A DNA stretch of 64,000 bases from Anodontia alba. Its lineage: Eukaryota; Mollusca; Bivalvia; Lucinida; Lucinidae. The translations under genes and the position numbers were made by a program. Positions 1 through 12,312 of the stretch are shown in pieces; position 1 is the first letter of the stretch, and each line of letters begins with the position of its first letter. The stretch is taken from contig OZ024823.1 of NCBI GenBank assembly GCA_964016985.1, positions 111,685,459 to 111,749,458 of the forward strand, read 5' to 3'. The notes below the pieces were generated by a model that made no database searches, was not told where the DNA came from, and saw nothing but the letters and a program-made list of their open reading frames with translations.

Positions 1-660
1 TATGCCTCTACCAAGAATGATCAAAATATTTTAAAACCATTTAGAAATTATGAAGTGCACAAGAATTTGGTAGTGGGGGGGGGGGGGGGGAAGGGGGAAG
101 GGGGGGGGGGCTATGGAGATAACTAGAAAAAGAACAAAGCAGGAGTTGTCCTTCTTGCATGAGCCACTTTTACTTGACTTGATATATGTCCCCACCAAAT
201 ATTATCAAATTATCTCAAAGAGTATGGGAGTTACGGCCTGCACAATATTTCGGTTTCAGGGGAGTTAAGTACATAACGAAGAAAGTGAGAGTTATCTCTC
301 TTGCACGCGACACCCCGCCTCGTCCTTATCTATGTCTCTACCGAGATATTATCAAAATATTTCAAACTATTAAAAGTCATGGAGTGCCCAAGAATTTGGC
401 TTAGAAATTGGTTCAGGGCAGATGACTAGAAAAAGAACAAAGCAAGAGTTGTCTTTCTTGCATGCGACACTCCTACTTGACCCAATATAGTCTCTACCAA
501 GTATTATAAAATCATCTCAAACAGTTTGGGAGTAATGGCTTGCACAAGATTTCGGCTTCAGGGGAAATAAGTACACAACGAAGAAAGTAATTGTCTCTCT
601 TGCACGCAACGGTTAGATCTTGTTGATACTCGTATCTATTAGTATGCAAATATATATATA
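1..660. repeat. tandem ~300-bp repeat, about two copies
   Basis: Phrases recur about 300-330 bp apart: tctaccaag..attatcaaa, agaacaaagcaggagttgt (139 and 434) and aacgaagaaagt..tctctcttgcacgc. The 3' end (607-650) carries gttagatcttgttgata and an imperfect form of the atctgcatgccaaa motif seen in the 22.5-24.7 kb satellite, so the two are probably related. A G-run interrupts it at 75-110. Confidence 0.7.
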
Positions 661-1130
661 TATATGATAAAAAAAACCAAGCGGTTTAAAGCGATGACAA
701 AATAGATCGATGAAGATGCCTTTTTACATATGAATTGGGCGTATACTGTTGCTACAGTCAACCGTCATAACTTACGATTTTCTGGACTATTTCTCAACCG
801 TTTTTAACCTATAGCACTCTCTGGACAAATCCTGCAGATGACACATTAATGATATTTCTTCCTTTTTCCCAGAAAATAGCCTTTGATATTTCATGCAAAT
901 TGTCTCCTTAGGATGTTAAAGCCTATTTCACGATGTCTTACTAAAGGGACAAAGTGTATAAAATCTTACACCCACAGAAATTTGTTTCAAAATGTCGTCT
1001 CATGAAATTTATACCCAGCACGCTAAGCGTTAAATCGCACTTGGCAAATATGTGACGAGATGCGAAATCGATCTTTGGGTGATGGTCTAGAACAGTCTGT
1101 GCAGCTCAGTTTTATGCAGTCTGTAATATG
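661..1130. other. non-coding, with one MITE (H family)
   Basis: No gene is seen. About 795-1035 has inverted arms cagatgacac.../...tgtcgtct flanking gaaaatagcctttgatattt and its approximate inverse, matching the H family (agcagacgacat TIR) found elsewhere. Confidence 0.5.
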
Positions 1131-1139
1131 ACAGCGATC

Positions 1140-1412
1140 TACTCTGTCCGGAAATTCCGGAAGAACAGTTTTCTGATGGCGAGGCGCAAACGTATGGTCG
1201 TGCCGTCAGAAAACGTACCTTGTGGATTTGTGCGCCCAGCGAAGATTCAGATCAGATTGCGCGTTCGCGCAATCTGATCAGAATCTTCACTGAGCGCATT
1301 TTGTATAGCCAAGGATGAAATGTTTTCTTCATGCGAACTACGAAGACTCTAATCAGACTGCGTGGATGCGCAGGCTGATTTGAGTCTACTTTGGGCGCCC
1401 ATGTCAGAAGGT
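1140..1412. repeat. B-family MITE (GCGCCCAGCGAAGATTC)
   Basis: Inverted halves around tgtgcgcccagcgaagattc and its inverse. Each half has an inner palindrome of the type gatcagattgcgc/gcgcaatctgatc. A linker near atagccaaggatg separates the halves. Confidence 0.75.
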
Positions 1413-1626
1413 ATGTTTTTTTTTGTTTTTCTTTTTCACACTGAGGCTTATTTGATTTTTACCAAGGGCGACGAAATTATATAAAACATGTTCTGTTGTC
1501 AGGTCTTTGAAACTGCATAGATTAACCCTTATCCTGTTGAATAATTTAATTAGCCACATCCATTTCTGACTATCAGCCAATCAGATTACATCATAATTGT
1601 TTCGTTCAGATTCACAAACTGAATGA

Positions 1627-1692
1627 CAAACAGTGTAGATCCTGACCAGATGGCTTCTTCAAGCCATTTGATCTGGATCTAGACTGTTTGCA
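1627..1692. repeat. G hairpin (AAACAGTGTAGATCCTGA)
   Basis: Imperfect hairpin from caaacagtgtagatcc to ggatctagactgtttgc with a short loop. Confidence 0.75.
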
Positions 1693-2236
1693 AAGGTAGG
1701 GGTTGTCGTGTACAGCAGGATAAGGGTAAAAGCCATACGTTAACCCTTTCATCGCTGCACTGTTTGCTATGCCTTATTCATCTTGACTGAATATCTATTT
1801 GCAACAATGGGTATGTTCGAGTTCAAAGATGGAAGTTACAGAAACTCCGAGGTGAAATGATCAATGTGTTCTGTTAACGGAGAGTTCGTGGCACGGCTAA
1901 TATACTATAAATAGAACAAGTCTGGCGCGTGCGCGGAGCGGTCATGAAAAAGTAGGTCAAGAAAGCAATGGAGAACGAAGAGAATCTACAGACGCCAAAA
2001 ACGAACATAACCGTTTTGCTACGATTCAGTCAAACGCGATTTTTTTTTCACCGAGTTTCTCCGCGAACGTATTTTTCTCTGGACAATTAATCAGAGAAAT
2101 TATTGTTAAATTTTTCCGCAACTTGCATAATTTTCCATGCGGTATGAGGCAATACTCAAATAAATTTAAGAGAAATATGTTCATCATAACCGATTTTTAA
2201 ATCAACAAAATTGCATGAAATTGTGATTAAAGTTGC

Positions 2237-2239
<3 letters not shown>

Positions 2240-2280
<41 letters not shown>

Positions 2281-2297
2281 CGCGCGCGCACGCGTGT

Positions 2298-2357
<60 letters not shown>
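2240..2357. repeat. (TG)n microsatellite with GCGC interruption
   Basis: Long TG run interrupted near 2270-2300 by cgcgcgcgtgcgcgcgcgc. The C-V reading frames over it are artefacts. Confidence 0.97.
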
Positions 2358-2358
<1 letters not shown>

Positions 2359-2644
2359 ATCAACAAGATACGACATAGGCTATATGCATACCGATATAAA
2401 AATAATTAACAGTTGCTGCATTTCTAATAAACAAATGATGTAAATATGGCGAAGACTCAGGGTAACGAGCGGGTTTGTTTATGTTTACTTGAAAAAATCA
2501 CAAGCTAATCTGCGTCTTCGCTGCTAGCATGTGCCTTTTTTGTTAACATTTCAAAAGTCACGCACAAATCAGGGCTTCGATAAGCAGTGCAAAACACCCG
2601 CGAACATATTTTCCTTGGGCAGACATCTGTAGATACGGAAATCT

Positions 2645-2646
<2 letters not shown>

Positions 2647-2698
<52 letters not shown>
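2647..2698. repeat. (AC)n microsatellite
   Basis: Uninterrupted ac dinucleotides. Confidence 0.97.
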
Positions 2699-2699
<1 letters not shown>

Positions 2700-2700
<1 letters not shown>

Positions 2701-4190
2701 TTCCGAATGATAAGGGTTTTGAAGAGGCTTACTGATTACTGACTGATGACCTTATTTTTTTTTTTTTTATTGACTACTGAGTTTTTGCCTAAAATTTTAG
2801 TGACTACTGATTTTTATGACCTAGAATTTAACTATTAAGCCCCCAAAAAACAAAATACGCTGATTTTTGTGAAAGTAGTTTTACCGATTACCGATAAAAA
2901 GGCTAAGATTTTAATGGTACCACCCAATCCAGACCCTCATTGATTTGCACTCCTGAACGCGCTGCCGGAACGTAATGGAAAAACGGCGTCTGTTCGTAGT
3001 ATGATATTTTCAGTATGAGAAAAATACCACCCCCCCCCCCTCCCCGCATAACGCAATCTGATTTAGTGGCCCCTGTATCATTTTAGACAGCGAAGGTTCA
3101 GCTCATCCTGCGCATCGGCGTAATCTGAGTAGGACCTTTGCTGTTATGGCGATGAATGCCTTAATCTGACTGCGCGGATGTACTAAATAGTCAAGAGTTT
3201 TACTGTGTATGGGTCATTCTTTTAAAAACACAAACACAACAAACAAATAAACAAAATAGTGTCAGCTTTTAGCACGAGAAAACTTCACGTGCGCAGCGAC
3301 GTCAGAAAAAAAACCTAGTCGCAAGAGAGCGAATATCAAAATGAGCATGCGCATCCGCGCAGTCTGTGTATTGCTGGCTACACTGTGCTTCCTTGGTTCG
3401 AAATTGACAGTGTTATATGAGAGGCAGTCACGTAGCATATTTCCTAGATGGATTCGTCTCGTTAAATATGGAATCGCCGCGATAGTTGAACGAATGGATG
3501 TTTTCTTTTAAAGAGACATCGAATATTTCGGGTTCTTTAAAATCCAAAATATTTGGCAACGGTATGAATGATAGACACTGTAGGCAATATGAACTGCATC
3601 TACTGTTCTGTTGATTTGATCTAGGTGTACACGGTTCAGGCACATCTGCCCAAATAATAGGGAAAAATAGTCTTTTGTGACGTCTACATGTATATTTTTA
3701 TTAAGTTATTTATCTATTTTTTTTTTTATTATTATTATCATTATTATCCGAAGATAATTTTCTGTGTGATGACATGAAAGTGAAACTCGTTCAAAATTTT
3801 CGATGCAGTTTGATATGGATATATCATGTTTGCACATTATTTTAAAATATAGTTGTTATCAACGTAATAGCGAGAAAGAATGTCCTACTTTTGGTTTTAT
3901 GTGTACTGCGTAGTGCGCAACACATAAACTCGTGACGTCACCAACGAACGCTCCTACATGTAACCTAATGATACAGTGTATTTAACCCAGAAATGAACAT
4001 AGCCAAACAGTGTAAAACCAGATATCAGACCCCACATAATGCGGCCTCTGATCAGTCTGCACTGTTAGTCCTGTCTTGCGATTTGTCATAACAGACCCGA
4101 TTATTTTTTTAAGTACATGTATAAACCGTTGTTTTTAAAATCAGTTAGTCCATGAGCCCATGACAGTATAAATTAATGACAGCCTACCTC
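2700..4190. other. non-coding interval
   Basis: No supported gene. Contains cttactgattactgactgatg-type simple repeats near 2730-2900 (also at 46560-46670) and a degenerate B-family copy about 3080-3200 (gcgcatcggcgtaatctga...). Confidence 0.5.
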
Positions 4191-4233
4191 TATCTTGTTA
4201 ACAACAAGTATTCTAAGTATGCATGTGTTCCAG

Positions 4234-4394
4234 AGAGAGAGAGACAGAGACAGACAGAGACAGACAGACAGAGACACAGACAGACAGCCGACATATAGAC
4301 AGACAGATAGAGAGAGAGAGAGACAGAGACAGACAGACAGACAGACAGAAAGACCGACAGACGGACAGAGAGAGAGAGACAGACAGACAGACAG
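4234..4394. repeat. GACA/GA low-complexity array
   Basis: Interspersed gaca and gaga units. The Arg/Asp/Thr- or Ser/Leu/Val-only frames here are shadows of the simple repeat. Confidence 0.95.
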
Positions 4395-4586
4395 AAGGCA
4401 GCAGTATCACAAATATAACAGAGAAGGATTCCAGTGTACAAACATATTAATTAACCTATTAACGTATCAATTAACCTATTAACGTCGAGTGGACTCTTCT
4501 ATCACAACTCTATGGACAGGCCTGTTTCCATTAGCAGGGTGTCTGGTTTGTTTTTATTATGTTTTATAGAAAGCCCTGTATTTAAT

Positions 4587-4652
4587 GCAAACAGTATACA
4601 CCCTGATCAGATGCCGGTACTGCGGCGTCTGATCTGGGTCTGTACTGTTTGC
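4587..4652. repeat. G hairpin
   Basis: gcaaacagtatacaccctga pairs with an inverse ending gggtctgtactgtttgc; loop around gccggtactgcggc. Confidence 0.8.
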
Positions 4653-4989
4653 AGTTACCATTTGGGCAGTTTTGCCCGCCTAAAATGGGTTAATCTTTAA
4701 CATGCTGAACTTAGTGTTATGTGAAAATTCTGCCTAAAACCTTACCGGAATATTGATTTTAAAACACATTGTCTTTGTACGAATGCGAAAACCGGACTCT
4801 GCGTTCAGAAGTGCGAGTTCCTCGCGAGTGTTTGCCGTGGAACCCCTGTTCCCGTTTGAGCTCGTCATTATATAGGTAGAGATACAAGGCAAACATTCGC
4901 TATCACTTTGTATTTCTGAACGCAGCCGAGTTTTCCTAATGAAAAGAGCGACGGTCAGTCTAAAAGGACACCAAATGATCCGCAACGTT

Positions 4990-5155
4990 AGAAAACGTAC
5001 CTTCGGACATGGGCGCCCAGCATTAGCGCAGTTTGATCAGAATCTTCACTAGACGCATTTTGGATAGCCAAAAATGCAAAATTTCTTCATGCGGTCAATG
5101 AAGACTCTGATCAGACTGCGCGGATACACACGGAATTTAATCAGGGTCTACACCA
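4990..5155. repeat. B-family MITE, degenerate
   Basis: gggcgcccagcattagcgca, an atagccaaaaatgcaaa linker and gactctgatcagactgcgcg, in the same order as the other B copies. Confidence 0.65.
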
Positions 5156-5240
5156 TTTGCTCCGGCCTGTCTTTCCAAACTAGGATAAATACGAAATTTA
5201 AGTGCCTCTGTTATTTTAAAACCGGTGTCATGTTAAGAGA

Positions 5241-5299
5241 TGCAGACCCTGATCAGGCGTAGCGTTCTATGGCGTCTGTACTGAGTCTACATGGTTTGC
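5241..5299. repeat. G hairpin, degenerate
   Basis: gcagaccctgatcaggcgt...ggcgtctgtactgagtctac, an eroded copy of the hairpin. Confidence 0.5.
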
Positions 5300-5342
5300 C
5301 GATGTCGCTTTTGGGGAACGCCTGGCATTAAGAGAAACTGAG

Positions 5343-5540
5343 ACTTTCAAGGGAACAGCTCTGTCAAAATTATTTTTGCTTCCTTCTGAAAAGGAATCTA
5401 CACTAAAAAGAAAGAATTTGCTCTCCTTGGGACCTCGAATAACCCCTTTCAGAAGAGGTTTTGTGCGCAGGAGAGTAAACAGGAAGTCACAGCTTAAAGT
5501 TCTCTCCCTTTCATAAATGGCGGAAAATGTACCAAGTGTA
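5343..5540. repeat. S-family MITE (CTCTGTCAAAATTGTTTTGC)
   Basis: aacagctctgtcaaaattat, cttctgaaaaggaatctac, aaagaatttgctctccttgg and the inverse cccctttcagaagagg, followed by aacaggaagtcac. The same order of blocks recurs near 8690, 21700, 43490 and 43800. Confidence 0.7.
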
Positions 5541-5650
5541 TATCCAGCCCCTTAAAAAGTACGATTTTTTAGCCTTTATCAAGCAAAGTGTCGTTTATTT
5601 CCTGTGTAATATGAGTGATGATGAAGCATTGCTTGTTGAGTGATATTGTG

Positions 5651-5792
5651 TTTACCCTAAGTATTCGGATAGATTGGCCTAATCAAGAATGGTAGACCAA
5701 GATCAGACGCCGCAACACGTGGCGTCTGATCAGGATCTACACCGTTTATCACTCATCTAGCAGTTTTTAGCAAACCAGAAGGTAGTAAAATG
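5651..5792. repeat. MITE with G hairpin core (TTTACCCTAAGTATTCGG end)
   Basis: Left part tttaccctaagtattcgg, core tagaccaagatcagacgcc with its inverse, right part ending ggtagtaaaatgg. The same left end, core and right end occur at 29672-29840, and inverted at about 59735-59895. Confidence 0.75.
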
Positions 5793-5842
5793 GTCTTGTT
5801 CAAAGTTAAGTGGAAGTATGGAAAGAGTTCCCTACATTTGTA

Positions 5843-6042
5843 NNNNNNNNNNNNNNNNNNNNNNNNNNNNNNNNNNNNNNNNNNNNNNNNNNNNNNNNNN
5901 NNNNNNNNNNNNNNNNNNNNNNNNNNNNNNNNNNNNNNNNNNNNNNNNNNNNNNNNNNNNNNNNNNNNNNNNNNNNNNNNNNNNNNNNNNNNNNNNNNNN
6001 NNNNNNNNNNNNNNNNNNNNNNNNNNNNNNNNNNNNNNNNNN
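5843..6042. other. assembly gap (200 N)
   Basis: Exactly 200 unknown bases, a conventional placeholder length. The right flank is CA-rich (acacacacaag...), so the break probably lies at a microsatellite. Confidence 0.99.
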
Positions 6043-6207
6043 AGCAAAACACACACAAGTACAAACATAGGCACGCACGCACACACGCATGCTTCACACC
6101 GTTATAAGGGCATTGGAGTTCGTACGAAATATCAACAGACAAAGCTCCTGATCAGACCTCTTCTTCTTTGTGGCCCAAAGACACATTTTCGTGTGGCGTG
6201 GCTCATA

Positions 6208-6520
6208 CAGTGGACCCTCGTTACAACGACAGCATTTGTTCCGAAAGATGTTGCCATTAAAATGAATTTGCTGTTGTACAGAATACCTAATGACCGGATT
6301 GATATGTAAGAGAGGTCTTGTTTTGTTCATATTTCCTTATAGAATGAGGCGATTCTAACAAATATCCAAAACATATGTTACTTTAAAGTATTAAATACAA
6401 TATTCTTGCATAATTTGAGACTAATTGTTACCTCTTAAGCGAAGGTTTCGTGACAGTCAAATTGTCATTATAACGAATTTTGTCGTTGTATCGAGTGTCG
6501 TATAAAGATGGTTGTTTGTA
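6208..6520. repeat. Q-family pogo-like MITE, central hairpin half lost
   Basis: Begins TA-CAGTGGACCCTCGTTACA and shares acgacagcatttgttccga and atgttgccattaaaatgaa with the copy at 25164-25507. The central palindrome keeps only its right arm (gaggcgattctaacaaatat, 6346-6365). The right end is eroded. Confidence 0.75.
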
Positions 6521-6738
6521 TATGAAACCTACAGTTGGAAATTTCATAGGTGCACAGCAAACACCATTTTCAGTCTACGCATCGGCACAGTCTTGTCAGG
6601 GATCTCACGCTATATTAATTCAATATACCGTATTCACTCTAAATACTGGCACACTATAACTCTTTACCATACTTCCCCTAATGTTTGAATAAGTCTATTT
6701 TACTATGTATTAATGTGTCTAAAGTACTCGATGAGTGG

Positions 6739-6804
6739 CAAGCAGTATAGAACCTGATCAGATGCCGCTTTCTGTGGCGTCTGATCAGGGTCTACATTGT
6801 TTGC
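6739..6804. repeat. G hairpin
   Basis: gcaagcagtatagaacctga through gatgccgctttctgtggcgt to gggtctacattgtttgc. Confidence 0.8.
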
Positions 6805-6869
6805 TTAGGTCTGCCTATCCCAATACTTAGTGATAATATTATTCCAACCCATAGCTCTTGATAAGGTGC

Positions 6870-7315
6870 CTTTTTTAACAAAAAAAAAAAAAAAAAAATC
6901 GATATTTGTCTGATTTTCTCCATGTTGTGTTTACTCATTAAAGGCGGGTCGCACTGTTATAATAATAATCGTCCATACCATCGGGGAATAATGGGGAAAA
7001 CAACTTTTCGTCCAGCAGAGCCCTGGGTGCCCTTCAGTGCGCGAGCAGACAAACACACTCTTTATCTCCAACACCTGGTATTCGGAAAAAGGTTCTCTTC
7101 TAAGTTTGGAACAGAAACAATGCGAAAGTAAAAGCCCTGTTTTTTTTTCCTTCGCTGTCGCCCATCCTATCCCCATGGTATATGTGTGGGGTGGCGGCGG
7201 GGAAGTGCGGGGCGCATTGCTTACAAATGTTTCAACGTTGTGTACCCGCTGGGAAGCAAATGTGACGTCTGAAAAGCAGGAAGCGGTCAGAACAGCATAT
7301 TCAGTAGCATAACTG
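6870..7315. other. non-coding interval
   Basis: No supported gene. Contains an A-run at 6880-6898. Overlapping short frames on both strands lack family similarity. Confidence 0.4.
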
Positions 7316-7317
7316 GG

Positions 7318-7545
7318 TCACGTCAAGCGAAAAAATGCCGTTGAACATGCGCAAAATGCGCAGATTTAGATCATCCTGCGCATGTACAAAGTTCATCCGG
7401 GCCTTTGCTCTCCATTTATACATTCTTTAGTATCCAATCACGGATTCTGTTAGCGGACAGGGAAGGTCCTGATTAGACTGCGTCGATGTGCAGGCTGATT
7501 TAGGCCGTCACTGTCCGCATATGCCCGAAGACACGTTTTCGCGGT
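7318..7545. repeat. B-family MITE
   Basis: Halves tgcgcagatttagatcatcc and gattagactgcgtcgatgtg...caggctgatttaggcc; outer ends ctgggtcacgtc and cgcggtccaacc. Confidence 0.65.
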
Positions 7546-7637
7546 CCAACCAGTTAGAATGATTATTTTTCGATGTAAATGCACCGGACAACAACATAAA
7601 ACTAATTTGGTGTTTTCAATTATAACTTTTCATTTGA

Positions 7638-7760
<123 letters not shown>

Positions 7761-7967
7761 ATCCGACTTAGGAGAGCCCGTAAAATTAACATGATGTCGT
7801 CGATTTCCCATGCATTTTCCGTCTTCTGTCACATGACTGCCCTCATCTGTAACGTAGTTTTTCTCTTCCTGGCGACATAAATCGCACCAGGCAATGGTTG
7901 CATGTTTTAAGGGGGGTGTGTATGTGTGTATGTGTGTGTGTGTGTGTGTGTTTGCCGGGGGAGGAGG

Positions 7968-8075
7968 ATAAGTAACTCTGTCAAAATTGTTTTGCCTCCT
8001 TTCTAAAAAGGGGTCCCGGGAGCAAAGTTTGCCCTTTAGAATTTACCCCTTTTCAGAAGGGAGGCATAACATTGT
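7968..8075. repeat. S-family MITE, short
   Basis: taactctgtcaaaattgttt, cctttctaaaaaggggtc and inverse ccccttttcagaaggg. Confidence 0.7.
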
Positions 8076-8689
8076 AAATTATGAAATTACAAAATTAATG
8101 TAAATTATGTAAAGAAAACATCATCACAAAAAAGACTTCGGAGTGAATTTACCAAGTAAATGTAAAGGAAAACTAAAGTATACTGCTTTTGTTGTTGTTA
8201 TTGCTGTTATTGCGGGTCGCCCTGGCGAGCCGCACGAGAATTCATAATGTCCACTGCAAATATTAGCTAGCAAGATATATCTCCGCACACGCATTGCATA
8301 ATATAAACCACGTGTTAGTGAACAGGTACAGATAAACCAGATAGCATCACTGTTCTCGTTGTGAACACCCACCGCAGATGGGTCTACTTATGTATTATCA
8401 GCCTCAGCAACTCCTCGTCTTTCACGATTGGTATGCCAACTAAATCACATACCCTGGAGTCATGGGTTTTGACGCACTTAAACATTATTTGGCAGTGTGA
8501 TCAATCATTTCTCCAGAAGCACACCATAGCTTTTCATTATGCAAGGTAGTCGTGGAATTCTAGTAGAGAGACAACATTTGCAGACAGGAAGTTGTCTCTC
8601 ATCTCTCAAGTTAACAAAACCTGTCAAAAATGGGGGCTACTTTTAATACTTTTAAGGGGGATGGATACACTTTCGGGGGGGGGGGGGGG

Positions 8690-8870
8690 GGGGTAACTCT
8701 GTCAAAATTGTTTTGGACTCCCTTCTGTAAGGGATCCACTCTAAAAGAAAAGAGTAGATTACTTTCCTGAAGGGGCTTGATAAATAGGACTGCAAACAGG
8801 AAGTCACAAAAATTATCTCCGTTGTAAAATATAACAGAAAATCAACCAAATGTATAGGTTTAGAATTTAC
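8690..8870. repeat. S-family MITE
   Basis: taactctgtcaaaattgttt, cccttctgtaagggatccac and aacaggaagtcacaaaaat, the standard S block order. A G-run precedes it. Confidence 0.7.
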
Positions 8871-9004
8871 CGTCTAAGAGAACAAACTTTTTCTTTAAGA
8901 GTATTTTGCAACGAAACGGGAGTCAAATATTTCCATGCCAGATTTATTTCCCTTGGATGCATGTCCATTTCAAAAAAAAAAAAAAAAAAAAGTTGATAAC
9001 TAGA

Positions 9005-9215
9005 AACCGTTTTTCGGACATGTGCGCCCAACGAAGATTCAGATCAGCCCGCGCATTCGCGCTGTCTGATCAGTATCTTCACCAGGCGCATTTTTGATAG
9101 CCAAGGATGCAAGGTTAATTCATGCGGAAAGCGAAGACGCTGATCAGACTGCGCGAATGCGCAGGCTGATTTAGGTCTGAGTCGTCTGGGCGCACATTCA
9201 GACGTAAATAGGCGA
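9005..9215. repeat. B-family MITE, well preserved
   Basis: Left half gtgcgcccaacgaagattca + gatcagcccgcgcattcgcg; linker atagccaaggatgcaaggtt; right half gacgctgatcagactgcgcg + caggctgatttaggtctgag. Confidence 0.85.
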
Positions 9216-9599
9216 TCGGTATAGAAGCTGAAAATCATCAGAATATTGAGTTTAATGCGAGGTTTAATCCGATCGCCTATGACGGGTAAAAACTGTTTAA
9301 CCAATGGTCGTCGATGTTTTACTGTAATGTAAATTTATTTGTTCGTCACATAAGAAAATGAACCGTTTTGCGCGATATGTAGGCAACGAACGCACACATC
9401 AATCCTATCGTTGAATATTTTATATGATAATGACCAGGAACTCACGATTTATTACAGTGCGGAGAGACTGCAGAGTGACACTGACCTTTGTTTTTTTTAC
9501 ATAAAAGTACATGTACTTTATTTACCCTAGGTTTTCAGGCAAACAGGTCTGAGCAAATTGTGTAGCCCCAGATCAGGGTCTAAACTGTTTTACAGACAT

Positions 9600-9680
9600 C
9601 CAGCAGTTTTTTTTTTTTTTTTTTTTTTGTTTTTTTTATGTGTGTGTGTGTTTTTTTTTTTTTTTTTTTGTTTTTTTTTT
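9600..9680. repeat. T-rich low-complexity tract
   Basis: Two T-runs separated by gtgtgtgtg. Confidence 0.9.
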
Positions 9681-9689
9681 GTTGTAAAA

Positions 9690-10940
9690 TCTTAAGTATG
9701 GCAAGGAGACAAAGTGTCCGAATACTAAGGGAAATACGTTAATCGAGCTTTATCAACCTAAGAAGGATGTTGACTTTTTGTATGGCCCTCTCATACTATC
9801 ATTAACTTAGCAGGTCAGTAAATTGTTGATTTCTATTTCTTGTCTGTTATGATGGAGTCTTTAATGAGTATATGGATACAATTTAAGGAAGCTTATGATG
9901 ACTTGCTCGCTCAAACAGGTTAGATTCCTTTATAATTAATTCATTAATTCGTATTTTCTCATAAATCACAGTTTGACTGACACACAACTGACCTTAGGCT
10001 AACCCTTAAAGTGCTAATTACAACTGCAGCAGACGACATTTTGGTGTTTTTGTTTTTTTTGTATTATTAAAAAAATAAGGCTTGACATTTCATGTGAATG
10101 GTCTGCATACTTTCTCAGAAAAATGATAAAGGAAAATAAGAACGTCATTTGCTACAAACTGTCTTAGCATTTTAAGGGCTAACTATAATATGTATATATG
10201 GCTTGTGTCTCCTGGTTACATATTTATTTAGATGTTACTGTATTCATGATTATACATATGTTGTTTACATTTGACGCTCTACATGCTGGGTAAAAATATC
10301 AGCAGACGACATTTTGAAATATGTTTCTTAGTCTCCCAGAAAATAAGCTTTGATATTTCGGAGACGATTTGCATGAAATGTCAAGGCCTATTTTCTGCGA
10401 AAAATAAGAACAATGTTGTCAATTTGTCGTTTGCTGAATTAGAATGGTAAAGGTTATAAGGATGAGTTATATTAATATTTAAAAATCCGTAGAAGAGGAA
10501 GGCGACTTTAATATGTGGAGTCGTGTTTTGGGTCAGTTGGATCAGACCACGAACAAAATGCCGGAGACTTTATAAAAACGACGTTTTATAAGTTGTTTGA
10601 GCGGAGCTTTTAGCCTGGAGCTGCTAGCGGAAAGGTCATTCAGCTCAATTATTCGTGCGTCGATCCTGTCCCTTGGGCTTAGGTAGAGATTGCATGATAA
10701 AGCAAAAACTAAAAAAAAAAAAAAAAAAAAATTAACAATAATTATAATAATAATAATATTGCCATGCAGAAGGTTCTGATAATGCAAGAGAAAAGGTACT
10801 TTTGTGCATGTGCGCCCAGCGAATACTCATGTCAGGCTGCGCAGTCTGATCGGAATCTTCACTCGGCGCCCCTCGGATAGCCGACGGATAGCGGGCATCG
10901 CAGACTTTGATGAGCTGAGCTTAGTCTGTGCTAAATACAC
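9690..10940. other. non-coding interval with decayed MITEs
   Basis: H-family material at about 10005-10180 (cgacattttggtg...) and 10270-10445 (cagcagacgacattttgaaa...gtcgtttgctgaa). Degenerate B-family ends at about 10793-10935. No supported gene. Confidence 0.55.
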
Positions 10941-10949
10941 ATATCCCAT

Positions 10950-11232
10950 CACGAAAACATTTTGACCCCCCCCCCTCAAACTCCACTTTTATATAGAAAA
11001 AATGGGGTTTGCAGGGGTATATAATTTTTTTCTTATTTCTGCTATAAAACATAGATTGTGGGTACCCGTTAGAACCGCCTCAATGAGGCGGTTCGAGGCG
11101 GTTCTAACGGGTACCCAAAATCTCTGTTTCGAGCAAAAAGAACAAAAGTATCACATTTTTTCAGCTGAAACTTTTCGGTTTTGCAGCCATAAAAAAAGTA
11201 CCGTTATATTGAATGGGCGTGTTTTCGTAATG
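10950..11232. repeat. A-family MITE with GGCGGTTC palindrome
   Basis: Starts atcacgaaaacat and ends gttttcgtaatg. The central palindrome gggtacccgttagaaccgcc is followed by its inverse, with a small extra duplication of gaggcggttc. The left end keeps the ggggtttgcaggggtat block of the family. Confidence 0.85.
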
Positions 11233-11477
11233 CGTATGTACATTTTATTACACTACGGCCAATCAATATTGGTTTTCCATCGGTATCTGGTTTAAATCGA
11301 TCGACGAGACAAGTCCAATAAAACCTTGGAACAGTTTTCATGAAGACAGTGGATATAGGGAGTATTTATTGACTACTGTGCTTATTTGAACCCCTGTCAC
11401 AGTGTGGTCTAATACATTATTCACTGCCCCAGCTTCCACGTTCTGATGGCGACTGCCCGACCACGGCCCCTACTGTC

Positions 11478-11690
11478 ATTTTAACCATTACCACTCTCTG
11501 GGCAAATTCAGCAGACGAAAAATTGGTGATATTTTTCTTATCTTTCCAGAAAATAGACTGATAGTTCATGCAAATTGTCTCGCATGAAATATCAAGGCCT
11601 ATTTTCTGGGAAAATTAAAATTAAAAAAAAAAAAAAAAAAATCCAAAATGTCGTCTGCTGAAATTATTACCAGCATGCTAAGCGTTGAGT
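11478..11690. repeat. H-family MITE
   Basis: Arms accactctctgggcaaattc-agcagacga and tcgtctgctgaaattattac. Inner pair ccagaaaatagactgatagt / atcaaggcctattttctggg. Confidence 0.8.
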
Positions 11691-11975
11691 CACCGAATTT
11701 ATCAAGCTTCTCCAGCATGTAATGTTTATACCGTAATACCCTAAGTATTCTGACAGACAAACCTAAGCAAACAATGTAGACCCAGATCAGACGCCACATC
11801 CGTGTTGCAGAAAGCACATATTACTAATGGCGAAGATTCTGTCCAGGTCAAGGTGGTCGGTCTGCAAGAAAATGCATGGAATTTTCCGTGGCGGATCCAT
11901 GATTCTTTAACAGGCGGGTTCAAAATTTCTGAGCGGGTTTGCACTTACACTAGATGTTTGGACAGAAAGGCCTAA

Positions 11976-12035
11976 GCAAACAGTATAGACCAAGATCAGA
12001 CGGCGCAGAATCCGGTGTCTGATCAGGGACTACCA
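11976..12035. repeat. G hairpin
   Basis: gcaaacagtatagaccaaga...tctgatcagggactacc; a second partial copy lies at about 11765-11800. Confidence 0.7.
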
Positions 12036-12094
12036 CACATTCTCAATAAAGCGGTGCACTTTGATTTCAAGATAACAAACTTTTATTTGAGCCA

Positions 12095-12312
12095 GAGCAT
12101 GACAAAACCAACAACATGGCAGCGAAGACTCAAATCAGCCTGGGCATCCGCCCAGTTTGATTAGAGTCAACGCTGTCCGCATAAAGAAAGCTTGGGTCCT
12201 TAGCTAGCCATTGAGCGCAAAGCGAAGACTCTGATCAGACTGGGCGGATGCCCAGGCTGATCTGAGTCTTCGCTTGGCGCACATGCCATTTTGTTGGTTT
12301 TGTCATGCTCTG
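12095..12312. repeat. B-type MITE, subfamily with CATGACAAAACCAACAA end
   Basis: Perfect outer inverted repeat gagcatgacaaaaccaac / gttggttttgtcatgctc, inner gcgaagactcaaatcagcct / caggctgatctgagtcttcg, and hairpin turns of the type gggcatccgccc. A half copy of this subfamily is at 32285-32390. Confidence 0.85.

Noticed and set aside
2240..2443. Cys/Val-rich small protein over a TG array
   Set aside because: Translation of a dinucleotide repeat; the same happens at 7559-7880 and 15434-15763.
4190..4482. Overlapping frames rich in Arg/Asp/Gln/Thr or Ser/Leu/Val
   Set aside because: All are frames of the GACA/GA simple repeat; both strands are open at once.
5753..6309. Long frames across the N block
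   Set aside because: Their length comes from unknown bases; the flanks show no coding similarity.
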